Below the pieces are notes generated by a model that saw nothing but the letters and a program-made list of their open reading frames with translations, had not been told where the DNA came from and searched no databases. The position numbers and the translations under genes were made by a program. Positions 9,735 through 20,681 of a DNA stretch of 64,000 nucleotides are shown piece by piece. Source of the DNA: Kitagawia praeruptora (Eukaryota > Streptophyta > Magnoliopsida > Apiales > Apiaceae); contig CM075346.1 in the NCBI GenBank assembly GCA_037693485.1, positions 16,707,501-16,771,500 of the forward strand, written 5' to 3'. How positions within the stretch are numbered: the first letter of the stretch is position 1; each line of letters starts with the position of its first letter.

Positions 9735-12700
9735 ATGCTAACACGATCTAAAGCTAGAGCTCAAGCGGAGTTAGAAAAACCAAGCGAGGTAATCCTACTA
9801 CCGGAAGAAGTTGCTCTTTTCGGGATGGACGAGGCTAATGCTAATGCTAATGCTAATGCTAATCCATCGGTACAGCCAAAGGCACTCATGGAATATTCTA
9901 GACCAAAAATCAATGATATACAGTCTAGTATCATCAGGCTAGCTATCGCAGCGAATACCTTCGAAATTAAGCCTGGTACTATCCAAATGGTGCAGAACAC
10001 AGTGCAGTTTGGGGGTGGAGCAAAAGAGGATCCTAATATGCATATTAGGAATTTCATTGAAATCTGTGACACCTTCAAATTCAATGGTGTTTCTGATGAT
10101 GCTGTGAAGCTGAGACTCTTTCCCTTCTCTTTAAGGGACAAAGCCAAAGGTTGGTTACATTCTTTACCGGCTGGATCCATCACTACTTGGGACGAGCTTG
10201 CATAAAAATTTCTCTCGAAATTCTTCCCTATGGCGAAAACAGCTGCCATCATGAATGCTATTGCTCAGTTTGCTCAGACACAGGGTGAGTCATTGTATGA
10301 AGCTTGGGAGCGTTATAAGGAGATGCTCAGGAAATGCCCCCATCATGGAATGCCAGAATGGATGATCATAAATAGCTTCTATAATGGACTTGGAAGTCAA
10401 TCTAGGCCTATGGTAGATGCTGCTTCTGGTGGAGCGTTGTGGGCTAAAAGCTATGAGGAAGCCTATGATCTGATTGAAATGATGGCTGCGAATGAGTACC
10501 AAAATCCTTCGCAGAGACTGCAACTAAGCAAAGTAGCAGGAGTTCTTCAAGTTGATACCGCTACTGCTCTGTCAGCTCAGTTAGAAGCTCTGAACTTAAA
10601 GGTGGATTCTTTGGCTAATCTTGGGATGCAACAGGTAGCTAGCATCTGTGAGCTATGTGCAGGTGGGCATGACACTCGTCAATGTGCCATATCTAATGAG
10701 TCAGCTCAGTTCGTTAGCAACTTCTAAAGGCCACAACAGCCAGTTCCTAACACATATCATCCGAACAATAGGAATCACCCTAACTTTAGCTGGGGTAACA
10801 GTCAGAACAATATGCAGCAGTCATCTTACCCTCCTCCTAACCAGCAGTTTGGGGGTAGACAGTCCAATCCTTCGGGAATGCAGCAGCACTATGTGCCGAG
10901 GCAGCAATATCAGCCTCCAGGATTTCAGCAGCAGTCAAGTGAGAAATCTGAACTAGAAGAATTGAGAGCGATGGTCAAGAGTCAAGTAGTATCACTTCAG
11001 AGTCAGGCTTCTTCTCTCAAGACTTTGGAAAATCAGATTGGGCAACTTGCAAATGCTCTTCTCCATAGACAGCAAGGGAGTCTACCGAGCAACACAGAAC
11101 CTAATCCAGGGAAACAGGATGGTAAGGAACAGGTACAAGCTATTACTCTGCGATCAGGAAAAATCACAGGGGGAACAGAAGTGGAACAGAATTCAGAACA
11201 TGCAGAGCAAGAGGAAGTTGCAATAAAGGAAAAACAGCCACTCACTCAATTAGTCAAGCATCCGGTTCCGTCAGAGGCTAATCCTCCAGTCTATCCGCCT
11301 CCACCATTTCCTCAAAGGGTTCAGAAACAGAAGTTGGATAAGCAATTTGGCAAATTTCTGGAGGTATTTAAAAAGTTGCATATCAACATCCCATTTGCTG
11401 AGGCTTTGGAACAAATGCCTAGTTATGCCAAATTTATGAAGGGAATTTTCTCGAAGAAGTTAAAGCTAGCTGATTTCGAGACGGTTGCGTTGACTGAGGA
11501 ATGTAGTGCAATCTTGCAACAAAAACTACCTCCAAAGCTTAAGGATCCAGGGAGTTTCACTATTCCCTGCACTATTGGTAATGTGTCGTTTAACAAATGC
11601 TTGTGTGATCTTGGTGCAGGCATTAATCTGATGCCTCTCTCGGTCTTCATGACACTGGGACTTCCCGATCCAAAACCAACCAATATCTCCTTGCAGCTAG
11701 CTGACAGGTCAGTTACATATCCGCGTGGAATCGTGGAAGATGTCTTAGTCAAAGTGGATAAACTCATTTTTCCCGCCGACTTCGTCATATTGGACTTTGA
11801 GGAAGACAAGAACATCCCTATCATCTTGGGAAGGCCCTTCTTGGCCACTGGCAAAACGTTGATTGATGTTCAGAAAGGGGAGCTAACTATGAGAGTGCAT
11901 GATCAAGACGTTACCTTCAATGTTTTTAAAGCCATGCAACTCCCAACTGAAGAGGAAGAATGTTTCAGACTTGACATGGTTCAATCAGTGCAGCATCAGG
12001 AAATGAATCAGTTGTTGAAGGCAGATGCCTTGGTAAGCACTTTACAAGGGGATTCTAATTCTGAAGATGAAGAAATTGCAGAATGTGTTCAATTGTTAAA
12101 TGCTAGCCCCTACCAAAGGAAATTCAATGTTCCACCAGAATCACTTGGCTTAGCTGAGCTTCAAAAATCACAGATTCGTCTAAAGCCATCTATTGAAGAA
12201 GCTCCTGAACTTGAACTAAAGCCACTACCGGATCATTTAAGGTATGTTTTTCTTGGTGAAGCTTCTACATTACCTGTTATTATTGACTCTAACCTGTCAG
12301 GTAGTGAGGAAGAAAAACTCTTGCGGATTCTGAGAGAGTTCAAATCAGCCATAGGGTGGACCATAGCAGACATCAAGGGCATCAGCCCCTCTTACTGCAT
12401 GCACAAAATTCCAATAGAAGAAGAAAGCAAACCTTCCGTGGAACATCAGAGGAGGCTAAACCCCATCATGAAAGAAGTTGTCAAGAAGGAGATTCTTAAA
12501 TGGCTAGATGCAGGCATTATCTATCCCATCTCGGATAGTTCTTGGGTGAGCCCCGTTCAGTGTGTACCAAAGAAAGGGGGTATGACAGTGGTAACCAATG
12601 AGAAGAATGAGCTTATTCCGACTCGGACAGTCACAGGTTGGAGAGTGTGTATGGACTACAGGAAACTGAACAAGGCTACTAGGAAGGATCATTTTCCCCT

Positions 12701-13913
12701 ACCGTTCATTGATCAGATGTTGGACAGATTAGCTGGGCACGAGTACTATTGTCTGCTAGATGGGTATTCAGGCTACAATCAGATTGCCATAGCTCCTGAA
12801 GATCAGGAGAAGACTACCTTTACATGTCCCTTTGGAACTTTTGCATTCCGCCGAGTTTCTTTCGGACTTTGTGGTGCTCCAGCCACCTTCCAACGTTGCA
12901 TGATGGCTATTTTTTCTGATATGATTGGGATTAATGTGGAAGTCTTCATGGATGATTTCTCTGTGTTTGGGTCTTTCTATGACGAATGTTTGCATAATCT
13001 GAGCATGGTGTTGAAACGTTGTGTCGAGACAAATCTAGTGCTCAACTGGGAGAAGTGCCACTTCATGGTACAGGAAGGCATCATTCTAGGACACAAGGTG
13101 TCTAGAAAGGGTTTAGAAGTGGACAAGGCTAAGCTGGAGACAATCGAGAAACTTCCTCCGCCTATCTCAGTCAAGGGAATTCGCAGCTTTCTAGGACACG
13201 CCGGGTTCTATAGGCGTTTTATAAAGGATTTCTCTAAAATCACAAAGCCACTCTGCAGTCTACTAGAGAAGGATACTCCTTTTAAATTCACTGATGAATG
13301 CTTGAGAGCATTTGAAAAAGAAGTTGACAACTACTCCAATCATTACGGCTCCTAACTGGGATGAGCCATTCGAGATGATGTATGACGCAAGTGATTTCGC
13401 CGTGGGCGTGGTTCTTGGGCAACGGAAGATGAATGTGTTTCATATGGTTTACTATGCTAGTAAAACCCTTAATGATGCCCAACTGAATTACACCACCACT
13501 GAAAAAGAGCTTTTGGCAGTTGTCTACGGATTTGAGAAATTCAGATCCTACTTGCTTGGTGCGAAGGTCACGGTCTACACAAACCACGCAGCCATCAGAT
13601 ATTTACTCTCCAAAAAGGATGCTAAACCCCTACTGATTCGATGGGTACTCTTGCTTCAGGAGTTTGAGCTTGAAATAAAGGACAGAAAGGGGACTGAAAA
13701 TCAAGTGGCTGACCATCTCTCAAGATTGGAGCGGGGAGAGGCAATTAAGAAGGATGAGACTCTCATCAATGAACACTTTCCGGATGAGCAGTTGTTTCTT
13801 GTGCAAGGTGAAGTACCCTAGTTTGCTGACTATGTGAATTATTTGGTGAGCAATGTCATCCCTACTGAGTTTTCTTACGCTCAAAAGAAGAAATTTTTGC
13901 ACGATGTCAAATG
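9735..13913 (+). pseudogene. gag-pol: Athila gag-protease-RT-RNase H, broken
   Basis: ATG 9735 begins Gag, with an (NA)n run from a GCTAAT microrepeat at about 9834-9864. The capsid-like retrotrans_gag region is at about 9890-10500 and a CCHC knuckle (CELCAGGHDTRQC) at about 10650. Protease has DLGAG near 11606, where DLGAS is usual. RT has FMDD near 12947. RNase H runs about 13340-13730 (YDAS, TEKELLAV, DHLSRLE). Lesions: TAA 10203-10205, TAA 10725-10727, a frameshift near 13312-13322 and TAG 13819-13821, then the Tat insertion just after KWY at 13913. It cannot encode an active polyprotein. Confidence 0.9.
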
Positions 13914-13918
13914 GTACC

Positions 13919-14785
13919 TGTTGATGAGTGGATTTCGTAATCAACTTATATGAGGTCTACAGGTAGTTGTAAAGGCTAGCGATCAACTGTTCTTCGAACT
14001 AGGTTTGGGTTGTGTTTGTGGGGGTTGAGCTGAGCTCGAGGGTATCTCCAATAATCTCAGGTGCCTTTAGAGAAAATTAGAGAACTTAATGCGTCGTACC
14101 CTGAGGTGCCTACGTACCCTTGTATATATAGGGATCAAGCTCACGTAGTTCTAATGTGATTCTGTCTCTTACTGGAATAGCTGTATTCGGTCACTTAATT
14201 CGTGTTGGACTCAGGTTCCTTTAGAGCCTTTCACGAACTAGTTTGGCTAAGTGGAGTAGAACTCGAGTTCGTACTCCACCTATGATTCTCTCATTGGTTA
14301 GAGTTATTCTAGGATCATCTGCGCCCTAGAATTATACTCAGATACCAATTTGTTTATCTGTTCTAGATGACTTCTAGAACTTTCTGTTGGCAACTCGTAG
14401 GAACCTGGTGCTCAGGAACCTACGTTTCAGGAGCCTGTTTCTCAGGGACCTCCTTATTTCGGGACATATCGCTTAGGGACCTCCCTTTGGGTATCAGTAC
14501 CTGCACAAATAACAAACTAGTTAGACTGGATAACTCTTCGTATGCTTTTATCATCTCTATGGCTGTTGCTATGCTAACTCGAACTCTTCTGCTTGGAGGA
14601 ACCTGGTCTTCTAGTGCTTAGCTCAGCTTCCTGTACATTGGGAACCTCTTGATACTCATACTTCCTTAGTCATTTCTTCTATCTGATCTTCATAACTCAT
14701 ACTGGATCAATCTTCTGGCTCGTATGGATCAAACCCTATAGCTTAATGGGCCTAAATCTAGCCCATGGTGATTTTGGGCACAACA
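13919..14785 (-). repeat. 3' LTR of the Tat element (867 bp)
   Basis: Left copy in window coordinates. It contains four exact AGGAACCT/AGGTTCCT words and, on the minus strand, a TATA box (CTATATATAC, about 14122-14131). A short ORF at 14367-14621 recurs in the other LTR and is not considered coding. Confidence 0.95.
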
Positions 14786-14801
14786 AGTACCCCCCGGTTC
14801 C
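14786..14801 (-). other. polypurine tract of the Tat element
   Basis: On the minus strand GGAACCGGGGGGTACT abuts the LTR. A second copy of its core (CGGGGGGTACT) lies internally at 19521-19531. From 14802 to about 15300 no gene is seen, only scattered AGGAACCT words. Confidence 0.8.
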
Positions 14802-15302
14802 TTGAAATCATGTAATGTGAAAGGAACCTATTCTAATTCTACGATCAAAAGTTCAATGCTAAACCATTCTAGTAACAATACCTCGCTTCAACATTTTATA
14901 TCCAAGCCTACATGAGTTAACTCGGCGTAGGAAACAGGACATAAAATATTTTCAGCTTAATATAATCTTGAGTAAGCTTCCTTTGTATTAAGGAACCTGT
15001 TATCTTGCTATTTTCTTCTTCAGATAGCTGCTCTCGAAGTCAACTCGATGCTTGCATTTTGCTCCTCTGGGAATCTAATTCGTCATTCAACTCCACGTCT
15101 CTTTAAATTTAATAATTTAAGAATCTATAGGAAGAGATAATGGTTGACAGCTGGAGATAACTCAAAGTTCGAATTGAACTTATCACTTACCAAAGCTGTA
15201 GTTAATGCATGAGTTCCCAAGGTTCACACGCCTTTCACACATATACCTCTTCGTTTTTACCGCTCCACTATTGCTCTGACGCGTGTACGGAACTGTCTTG
15301 AT

Positions 15303-15309
15303 TATATAA
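15303..15309 (+). promoter_or_regulatory. TATA box of the antisense gene
   Basis: TATATAA lies about 140 bp upstream of a 5' leader exon. That exon ends at 15445 before GTATGA. The position and the purine-rich leader (AGAGAGAGAAGAAG) fit an RNA polymerase II promoter facing against the host retrotransposon. The first intron, 15446-15854, lies wholly in the 5' UTR and ends TTTTGCAG. Confidence 0.5.
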
Positions 15310-15854
15310 ACACACTTCTAACTCCAAGTCTAGTTTTTACCTTTACCAAATATCTTCCAAAACCCTTAGAGAGAGAAGAAGAAAAAGAAGTCCGACGGTC
15401 ACTTACTCAATCCAAACTCTCCGTCGCCGCTTTCTTCTAATTAAGGTATGACTTACTTTCTTTCTGCTCTTTTGACTTCATTTCATACTATCTACACTTT
15501 CGTGTCTTGCATGTCGATGTTCTCCGTTTCTAATCTTTGTATGTATACATTTGTATCTATTCCATGCTTCTCACACAGTTTTTTTTTTTTTCTATACCCT
15601 GTTTGTTTGATCATCGATTTACGGTCTTGTGACCCTGACTTCTTCTGGGACTCAACATTGTTCATTCATATTCTGTACACACATGTTTTCGATTTATACT
15701 GTAGTCGATGTGAGTCGTTTTAATGGTGCGTAGCCTCTGTGTAATTCACTGACTACCCTGTGTCTCATAGTTATGTCTGTCCAAGAACTTTAGAACCACT
15801 ATTTTCTCTTTTAGAAGACTCAAAACCTGATTTTTCTCCGTCTGTCTTTTGCAG

Positions 15855-17911
15855 ATGTCCTCTGATTCTACACATTCTGACCACTTATCTTCAATTCAAC
15901 CTTCTATGATGCCAATAGGGGAAAGAACTAGGTCTAGGGTTGTTGTTCCAGACATTGATGAACCTGGAAATATTCTTCTCAAACCTTCGACCTTACCTTC
16001 TACAAATCTTCCTACCCCTTCCTTTGTAGATTTGGGGGATGATTGGCCCTCTGACGGAGAAGAAGTGTCTAAGCCTGATCATAGTTTGATCCCAGATCCT
16101 GATTTTGATAACGAAGTGTCCGTTGAAAGGGAGTTGTATAAGCAAGAAATTGTACCTTTCTGTGAAAAAATGGATTCTCTTATGACCTTGACTAGGTTAG
16201 AGAAATTGTATGAGGAATGTTTTCGTCCATCCTGCTCCATTGTTATCCCTAAGCCAGGTGAGAGAGCTCACAAGTTTGATACCAAGATACCTGATCGAGG
16301 TATTCCAAATGTTGTAACCTCTGCTGCCTTCTTCAAAGTTGGTGTATACTTCCCTCTACATCCTTTTCTGAAAGAGGTTCTTGACTTCTATGGCTTGGCC
16401 CCTCTCCAATTGACACCTAACTCATATAGGTTAGCCATTAGTACCTACATTCTGTACACTAGCATGTTCACAACCCCACTATCTGCACATGAATTAGGTT
16501 ACTTCTTCAGATTGAAGGACACTGGGAAGGGTTCTGGTTGTTTCTATCTGACTGCCTGGCCTAGTCATCAAGGCCGATGTATAAAAGGTGTTAAACAGAA
16601 CTTTGATCAATGGCAAGAGCAGTTCCTTTACTGCTTTGATTGCCCCTCTATCCGCTTTGAATTCAATTGCCGCCCATTAATTCCAAAACAGACTGTTCTT
16701 ACTGGAGCTTGTTTAATGAGAGCTGAAGAGGCTTTGAAGCACTCTTCGGCCATAAGAGATTGTATGATCCTATTGACCCCTGATAATTTGTCTGCCCTAG
16801 GTTTTATACCCTCAACTTCTGGTATGAGTTTCCCTGTTGTTGTCCTTTCTTTTCTATTGTTATACATCTGTACTTTTACCTGCTTATTCTGTATATAAAT
16901 CTCTGATACTTTCTTGTATTTTCTTTCGCAGATATGGCTCCAAAAACCCCATCGTTTATCAAAAGGTCCAAGAACGTGGATGAGATTTTCAAGACTGAAA
17001 CTAAGGAGGTTCCGCTGAATGCAACTCCTATTAATCAAATTCTTGGCACTCCTGCTTCCCAAACTACTCAGTCTGGTTCTTCAAAGAGGAAGTTTGCTCA
17101 GACAACTCTTGACCTCTCAGCAGCTCCCCAGACTCGCTCGTCAAGGAAAAGCAAAGCAGTAAAAACCGATCCTGATCAATCCTCCAACTTGTTCAAGGAC
17201 ATGATTGACACCCATGTTCCTACAGAGACGATAGCTGCCTGGAGTAAGATGAGTTCTACTGAAGCCATGCATGCCATGAGATTTGCTACTGCTCAATCTG
17301 CTTTCTTTGCTCTTAGATATTGTGATGAGTTTGCTGTAAAGACCCAATATGACATCCAACTTCAAGGAGAGATTCGCAAACTCAAAACAGAACTAGCTGC
17401 TAGTGAGGATAAGGTAAACATTGCCACTGCGGTAGTCAGAAATGCAAAGATTGTGGAGACCTCTTTAAGAGATGAGAAAATCGAACTTCAAGGTCAGGTC
17501 AAGATCCTTAGGGACGAGAAACTGTCGATGTTGGAAAGAACCAATGAACTGGAAGCCCAGGTGGATGCCTTGAATGCTGCTGCTGAAGTTGTGAAGTCAT
17601 CCATACTTATCAAGGAGAAGGCCAGATATGATGAAGGCTATGATGAAGGTATTAATGACTACATACGTTCCACATGGGAGAAGATGCCCAATATAGACTG
17701 GTCCCTCCTGGGTGAAGACGTAGTAGGGATGATCAAAGATTTCGAGGAGAAAGCTGCTGCTGCAACCTCTGTACCTCCCGTGAAAACGGTTGAGAGGTCT
17801 CCAGGTGCCAACCTTGAGACTGCAGAGGTTCTTGCTCCTGACGTTGTTCAGCCTATCCTTCCAACTCCTCCTGTGGCCACCAAGGGTTCCGATGAGGTTC
17901 CTCCTTCGTAA
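15855..17911 (+). CDS. antisense ORF protein of the Tat element (spliced)
   Basis: Exons 15855-16821 and 16932-17911 are joined over a 110-bp intron (G|GTATGAG ... TTTCGCAG). The join keeps the frame and gives about 648 residues. ATG 15855 comes directly after a 5' UTR acceptor. The first half carries the domain known as putative gypsy-type transposon (PF04195-like), with FPLHPFLKEVLDFYGLAP near residues 175-195 and FFRLKDT downstream. The second half is a basic linker followed by a long coiled coil (about residues 440-560). It is transcribed opposite to gag-pol, between integrase and the 3' LTR, the known aORF position in Tat elements. The frame is intact, as expected in a young insertion. 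The protein's role is not established; regulation of the sense transcript is one possibility. Confidence 0.8.
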
Positions 17912-18798
17912 TTTCAACAAGATCCATATGTTCAAACTTTTGATAACTTTTAATAACTTTTGATGAGGTCGCGGGCTCCTCGTAACGCCTCGCAAGATGT
18001 ATCTTTAAATTTGGTTTCCATGGCCTTCGTGCCAATAACTTTCATGCTGGTTTTCTGGGTCTCTGTACCCATAACTCTCTTTATGGTTTATGATATTTGC
18101 TTTTTGCTGCATACTTTTCTTCAAAACCTTATGAAATACTACGCTGTTATGCACTAGAGAATAATTCGGCTTCCTTACTCATATGGTCAAGCTTACGTGG
18201 GCTAACCCATTGTAAGAAACAGAACACATGCATATTTCCACTTATCTATTCTCAAAATAAATGCAACAAACTACAGCTGAATTGTAAAACCTGGAACCTC
18301 TGTGTTTATATTTTGTATCGATAATCTAAACCGTAGCCTTCTTTAGTAATTTCTTCTTTATCAAGACCAGGTTCCTCGAGTATTAATCCTGCAAAATAAA
18401 CATAAAACAAAAAACAGTTAACGTTAGTAAAAGCTTTCTCTTGTTTAGTTCGGGTCATCTCTTGGAAAGGTTACCTGCTTGGCTCCCAATCCTATTCTTT
18501 AGGTTCCAACATGCCTCGAGGCATGTTGGTTCCTTTTTGTGCCTCGAGGCGAGTCTAGGAACCTGTGTGCCGTTCTGGGAGTCCACACAGATTCCTCTTC
18601 TCCATGTGTCAGGCTAGACATCTTATGAAGGTAAATGCTAAGGATTTTACCCCTTCTTCCCATGTGCCAAAGGCGGTTCCACATGAGGGAGAGCTTATTA
18701 GGCTTCTCTTTAAGGTGCCTTTTGTCAGGACTTTAATTCACGTGCTCAAGGAACTTGAGGCTTTTGGCAACAATGTCGTGCTCAGTCAACTGAGGCTT
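17912..18798. other. non-coding region after the antisense gene
   Basis: No gene is seen. It holds AGGAACCT/AGGTTCCT words (17896, 18368, 18553 and variants) and CCTCGAGGC-like palindromes near 18515-18550. It probably includes the 3' UTR of the antisense gene. Confidence 0.5.
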
Positions 18799-19120
18799 TT
18801 CAATCACATTTGCTCAGGAAGCTACCCGAGGCTTTCTCAATGCATGCTCGGGAAGCTACCCAAGGCTTAATTCATGCTCAGGAAACTGCCTGAGACTTAA
18901 CTCAATGCCCAGGAAGCTACCTGGGACTTTGCTCGATGCCCAGGAAGCTACCTGGGACTTTTCTCGATGCCCAGGAAGCTACCTGGGACTTTTCTCGATG
19001 CCCAGGAAGCTACCTGGGACTTTTCTCAATGCCCAGGAAGCTACCTGGGACTTTTCTCAATGCCCAGGAAGCTACCTGGGACTTTTCTCAATGCTTGCTC
19101 GGGAAGCTGCCCAAGGCTTA
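18799..19120. repeat. 31-bp tandem array of small hairpins
   Basis: Near-identical units start at 18901, 18932, 18963, 18994, 19025 and 19056. Diverged units flank them (from about 18799, and from 19087 to 19120). Each unit contains CCAGGAAGCTACCTGG, a 5-bp stem with a 6-nt loop. The 31-bp period shifts the frame every unit, so the ORFs read through it are not genes. It lies between integrase and the antisense gene. Confidence 0.9.
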
Positions 19121-19646
19121 ATACTTTGCTCAACACAATCTGTCTACAAGCTAATTCTGATCAATCAATCGTAGTCTGCACATTCTGTCAATTCATATTC
19201 ATACTTCACACATACTGTCAATGCTACAGGAACCTGTCAGATTAGGTAACCTGCAAAATGCAACACAATGCTACAGGAACCTGTTAATCTAGGTAACCTG
19301 TTTCAAAATTTTCAAATTGGCATATGAAATATCAAATCATAGAAAGTGCAATACTGTCTAAGTAGGAATACTACCCCCAGTTCTTTTGGGTAATGATTAT
19401 TACGTAAAAGAACTATCAAGGAGCTATAGCTGCAAATAATGCACTCAAAATATTCAACGTAGAGCTATACATCGCTCAATACTTGAAAAAATTGTCTTGC
19501 AAGTAGGGAGGTTCACATTAAGTACCCCCCGAGTACATGCATAATTAAATACTGGAATCAAAATATTGGTCAGCTATAACTAATAAGCTGCCTTTATTCT
19601 TGGGCTGAAAGAGCCTTACTTTTCCTAAGAAAAACACATAAAAGAA
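19121..19646 (-). other. region after integrase with an internal polypurine tract
   Basis: No gene is seen. On the minus strand CGGGGGGTACTTA (19519-19531) repeats the core of the terminal PPT. It lies about 115 nt after the integrase stop, so the element has two candidate plus-strand start sites. Two AGGAACCTG words lie at 19228 and 19274. Confidence 0.55.
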
Positions 19647-20681
19647 TTACTGATAATACTTCTTGAGATGTTCTGCATTCCAAGCTCTCGGAATGAGGTT
19701 CCCATCCATATCCATCAGGTGGTAGGTTCCTTCCCAAATTGCTGACTTTATCTGGTAAGGTCCCTCCCAATTTGCTCCAAAGGCTCCATGCGCCAGAACC
19801 CTGGTATTTGGCATGACTTTCCTCAAAACTAGGTCTCCAACCTTAAAAGGTCTTGCCTTCACCTTTTTGTTGTAATACCTTCGAACTCTCTGTTGATATG
19901 CTGCTAACTTCACTTGTGAATCCGTTCTCAACTCTTCGACCATGTCCAAATACAGTCTATGATTGACCTCATTGCTTTCGGGATCAAAATACTTTCTTCT
20001 CAAGGAACCTGTTCCAACTTCCACAGGTACCATAGCTTCACAACCATAAGTTAGGGAAAAAGGAGACTCACCAGTTGTAGTTCTAGGCGTGGTGTTATAC
20101 GACCACAAGACTCCAGGAAGCTCCTCTGGCCAGCTTCCTTTCTTATCTTCAAGCCTTGTCTTCAAAGTGTGCTTGATAATCTTATTCACTGCTTCAGTCT
20201 GTCCATTACTCTGCGGATAATATACTGCTGAAAATGCTTTTTGGATTCCAAACTGCTCACTTAATCCTCTAAGCTCTCTACTATCGAACTGCTTCCCATT
20301 ATCAGAAATCAGTTTCTGTGGAATGCCAAACCTGCATACAATGGCTCGAAACACAAACTCAGTCAATTTTGACGCTGTAATCTTAGCAAGTGGTTCTGCT
20401 TCGGCCCACTTTGTAAAGTAATCGACTGCAACCACTGCGTATTTCACTCCTCCTTTTCCTTTCGGGAGCTCTCCAATGAGATCTATTCCCCAAACAGCGA
20501 ATGGCCAAGGGCTAACAATCAGTTTAATAGGGGCTACAGGACGACTATCAAAATTGGCAAACCTCTGACAATTACTGCATGCCTGCACGAACTTTGTAGC
20601 ATCTGCTTTGATGGTTGGCCAATAATATCCTTGTCGAAGGACTTTCATGGCTAAAGAATTACCCCCGAGTGATTTCCACAT
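19647..20681 (-). pseudogene. int: Tat integrase, frame-shifted from pol
   Basis: Contains the rest of the zinc-binding region (CSNCQRF), the catalytic core with D (VDYFTKW), D (SDNGKQF) and E (GQTEAVN), and a C-terminal segment ending HLKKYYQ. It is in a different frame from the upstream ORF. On the minus strand a run of five G (20662-20666), where the codons call for six, moves the frame inside the HSGGNSLA region. One missing base explains the split, either a real mutation or a homopolymer error; otherwise the domain looks intact. It has no start codon of its own. Confidence 0.85.

Noticed and set aside
18799..19120. Regular spaced repeats suggesting a CRISPR-like array
   Set aside because: The 31-bp units are contiguous with no unique spacers, in a plant retrotransposon, with no cas genes.
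18905..19245. Three overlapping ORFs reading MPRKLPGTFLDAQEATWDFS repeats
   Set aside because: Produced by the 31-bp tandem array, whose period is not a multiple of three; the same phrase appears in all frames.
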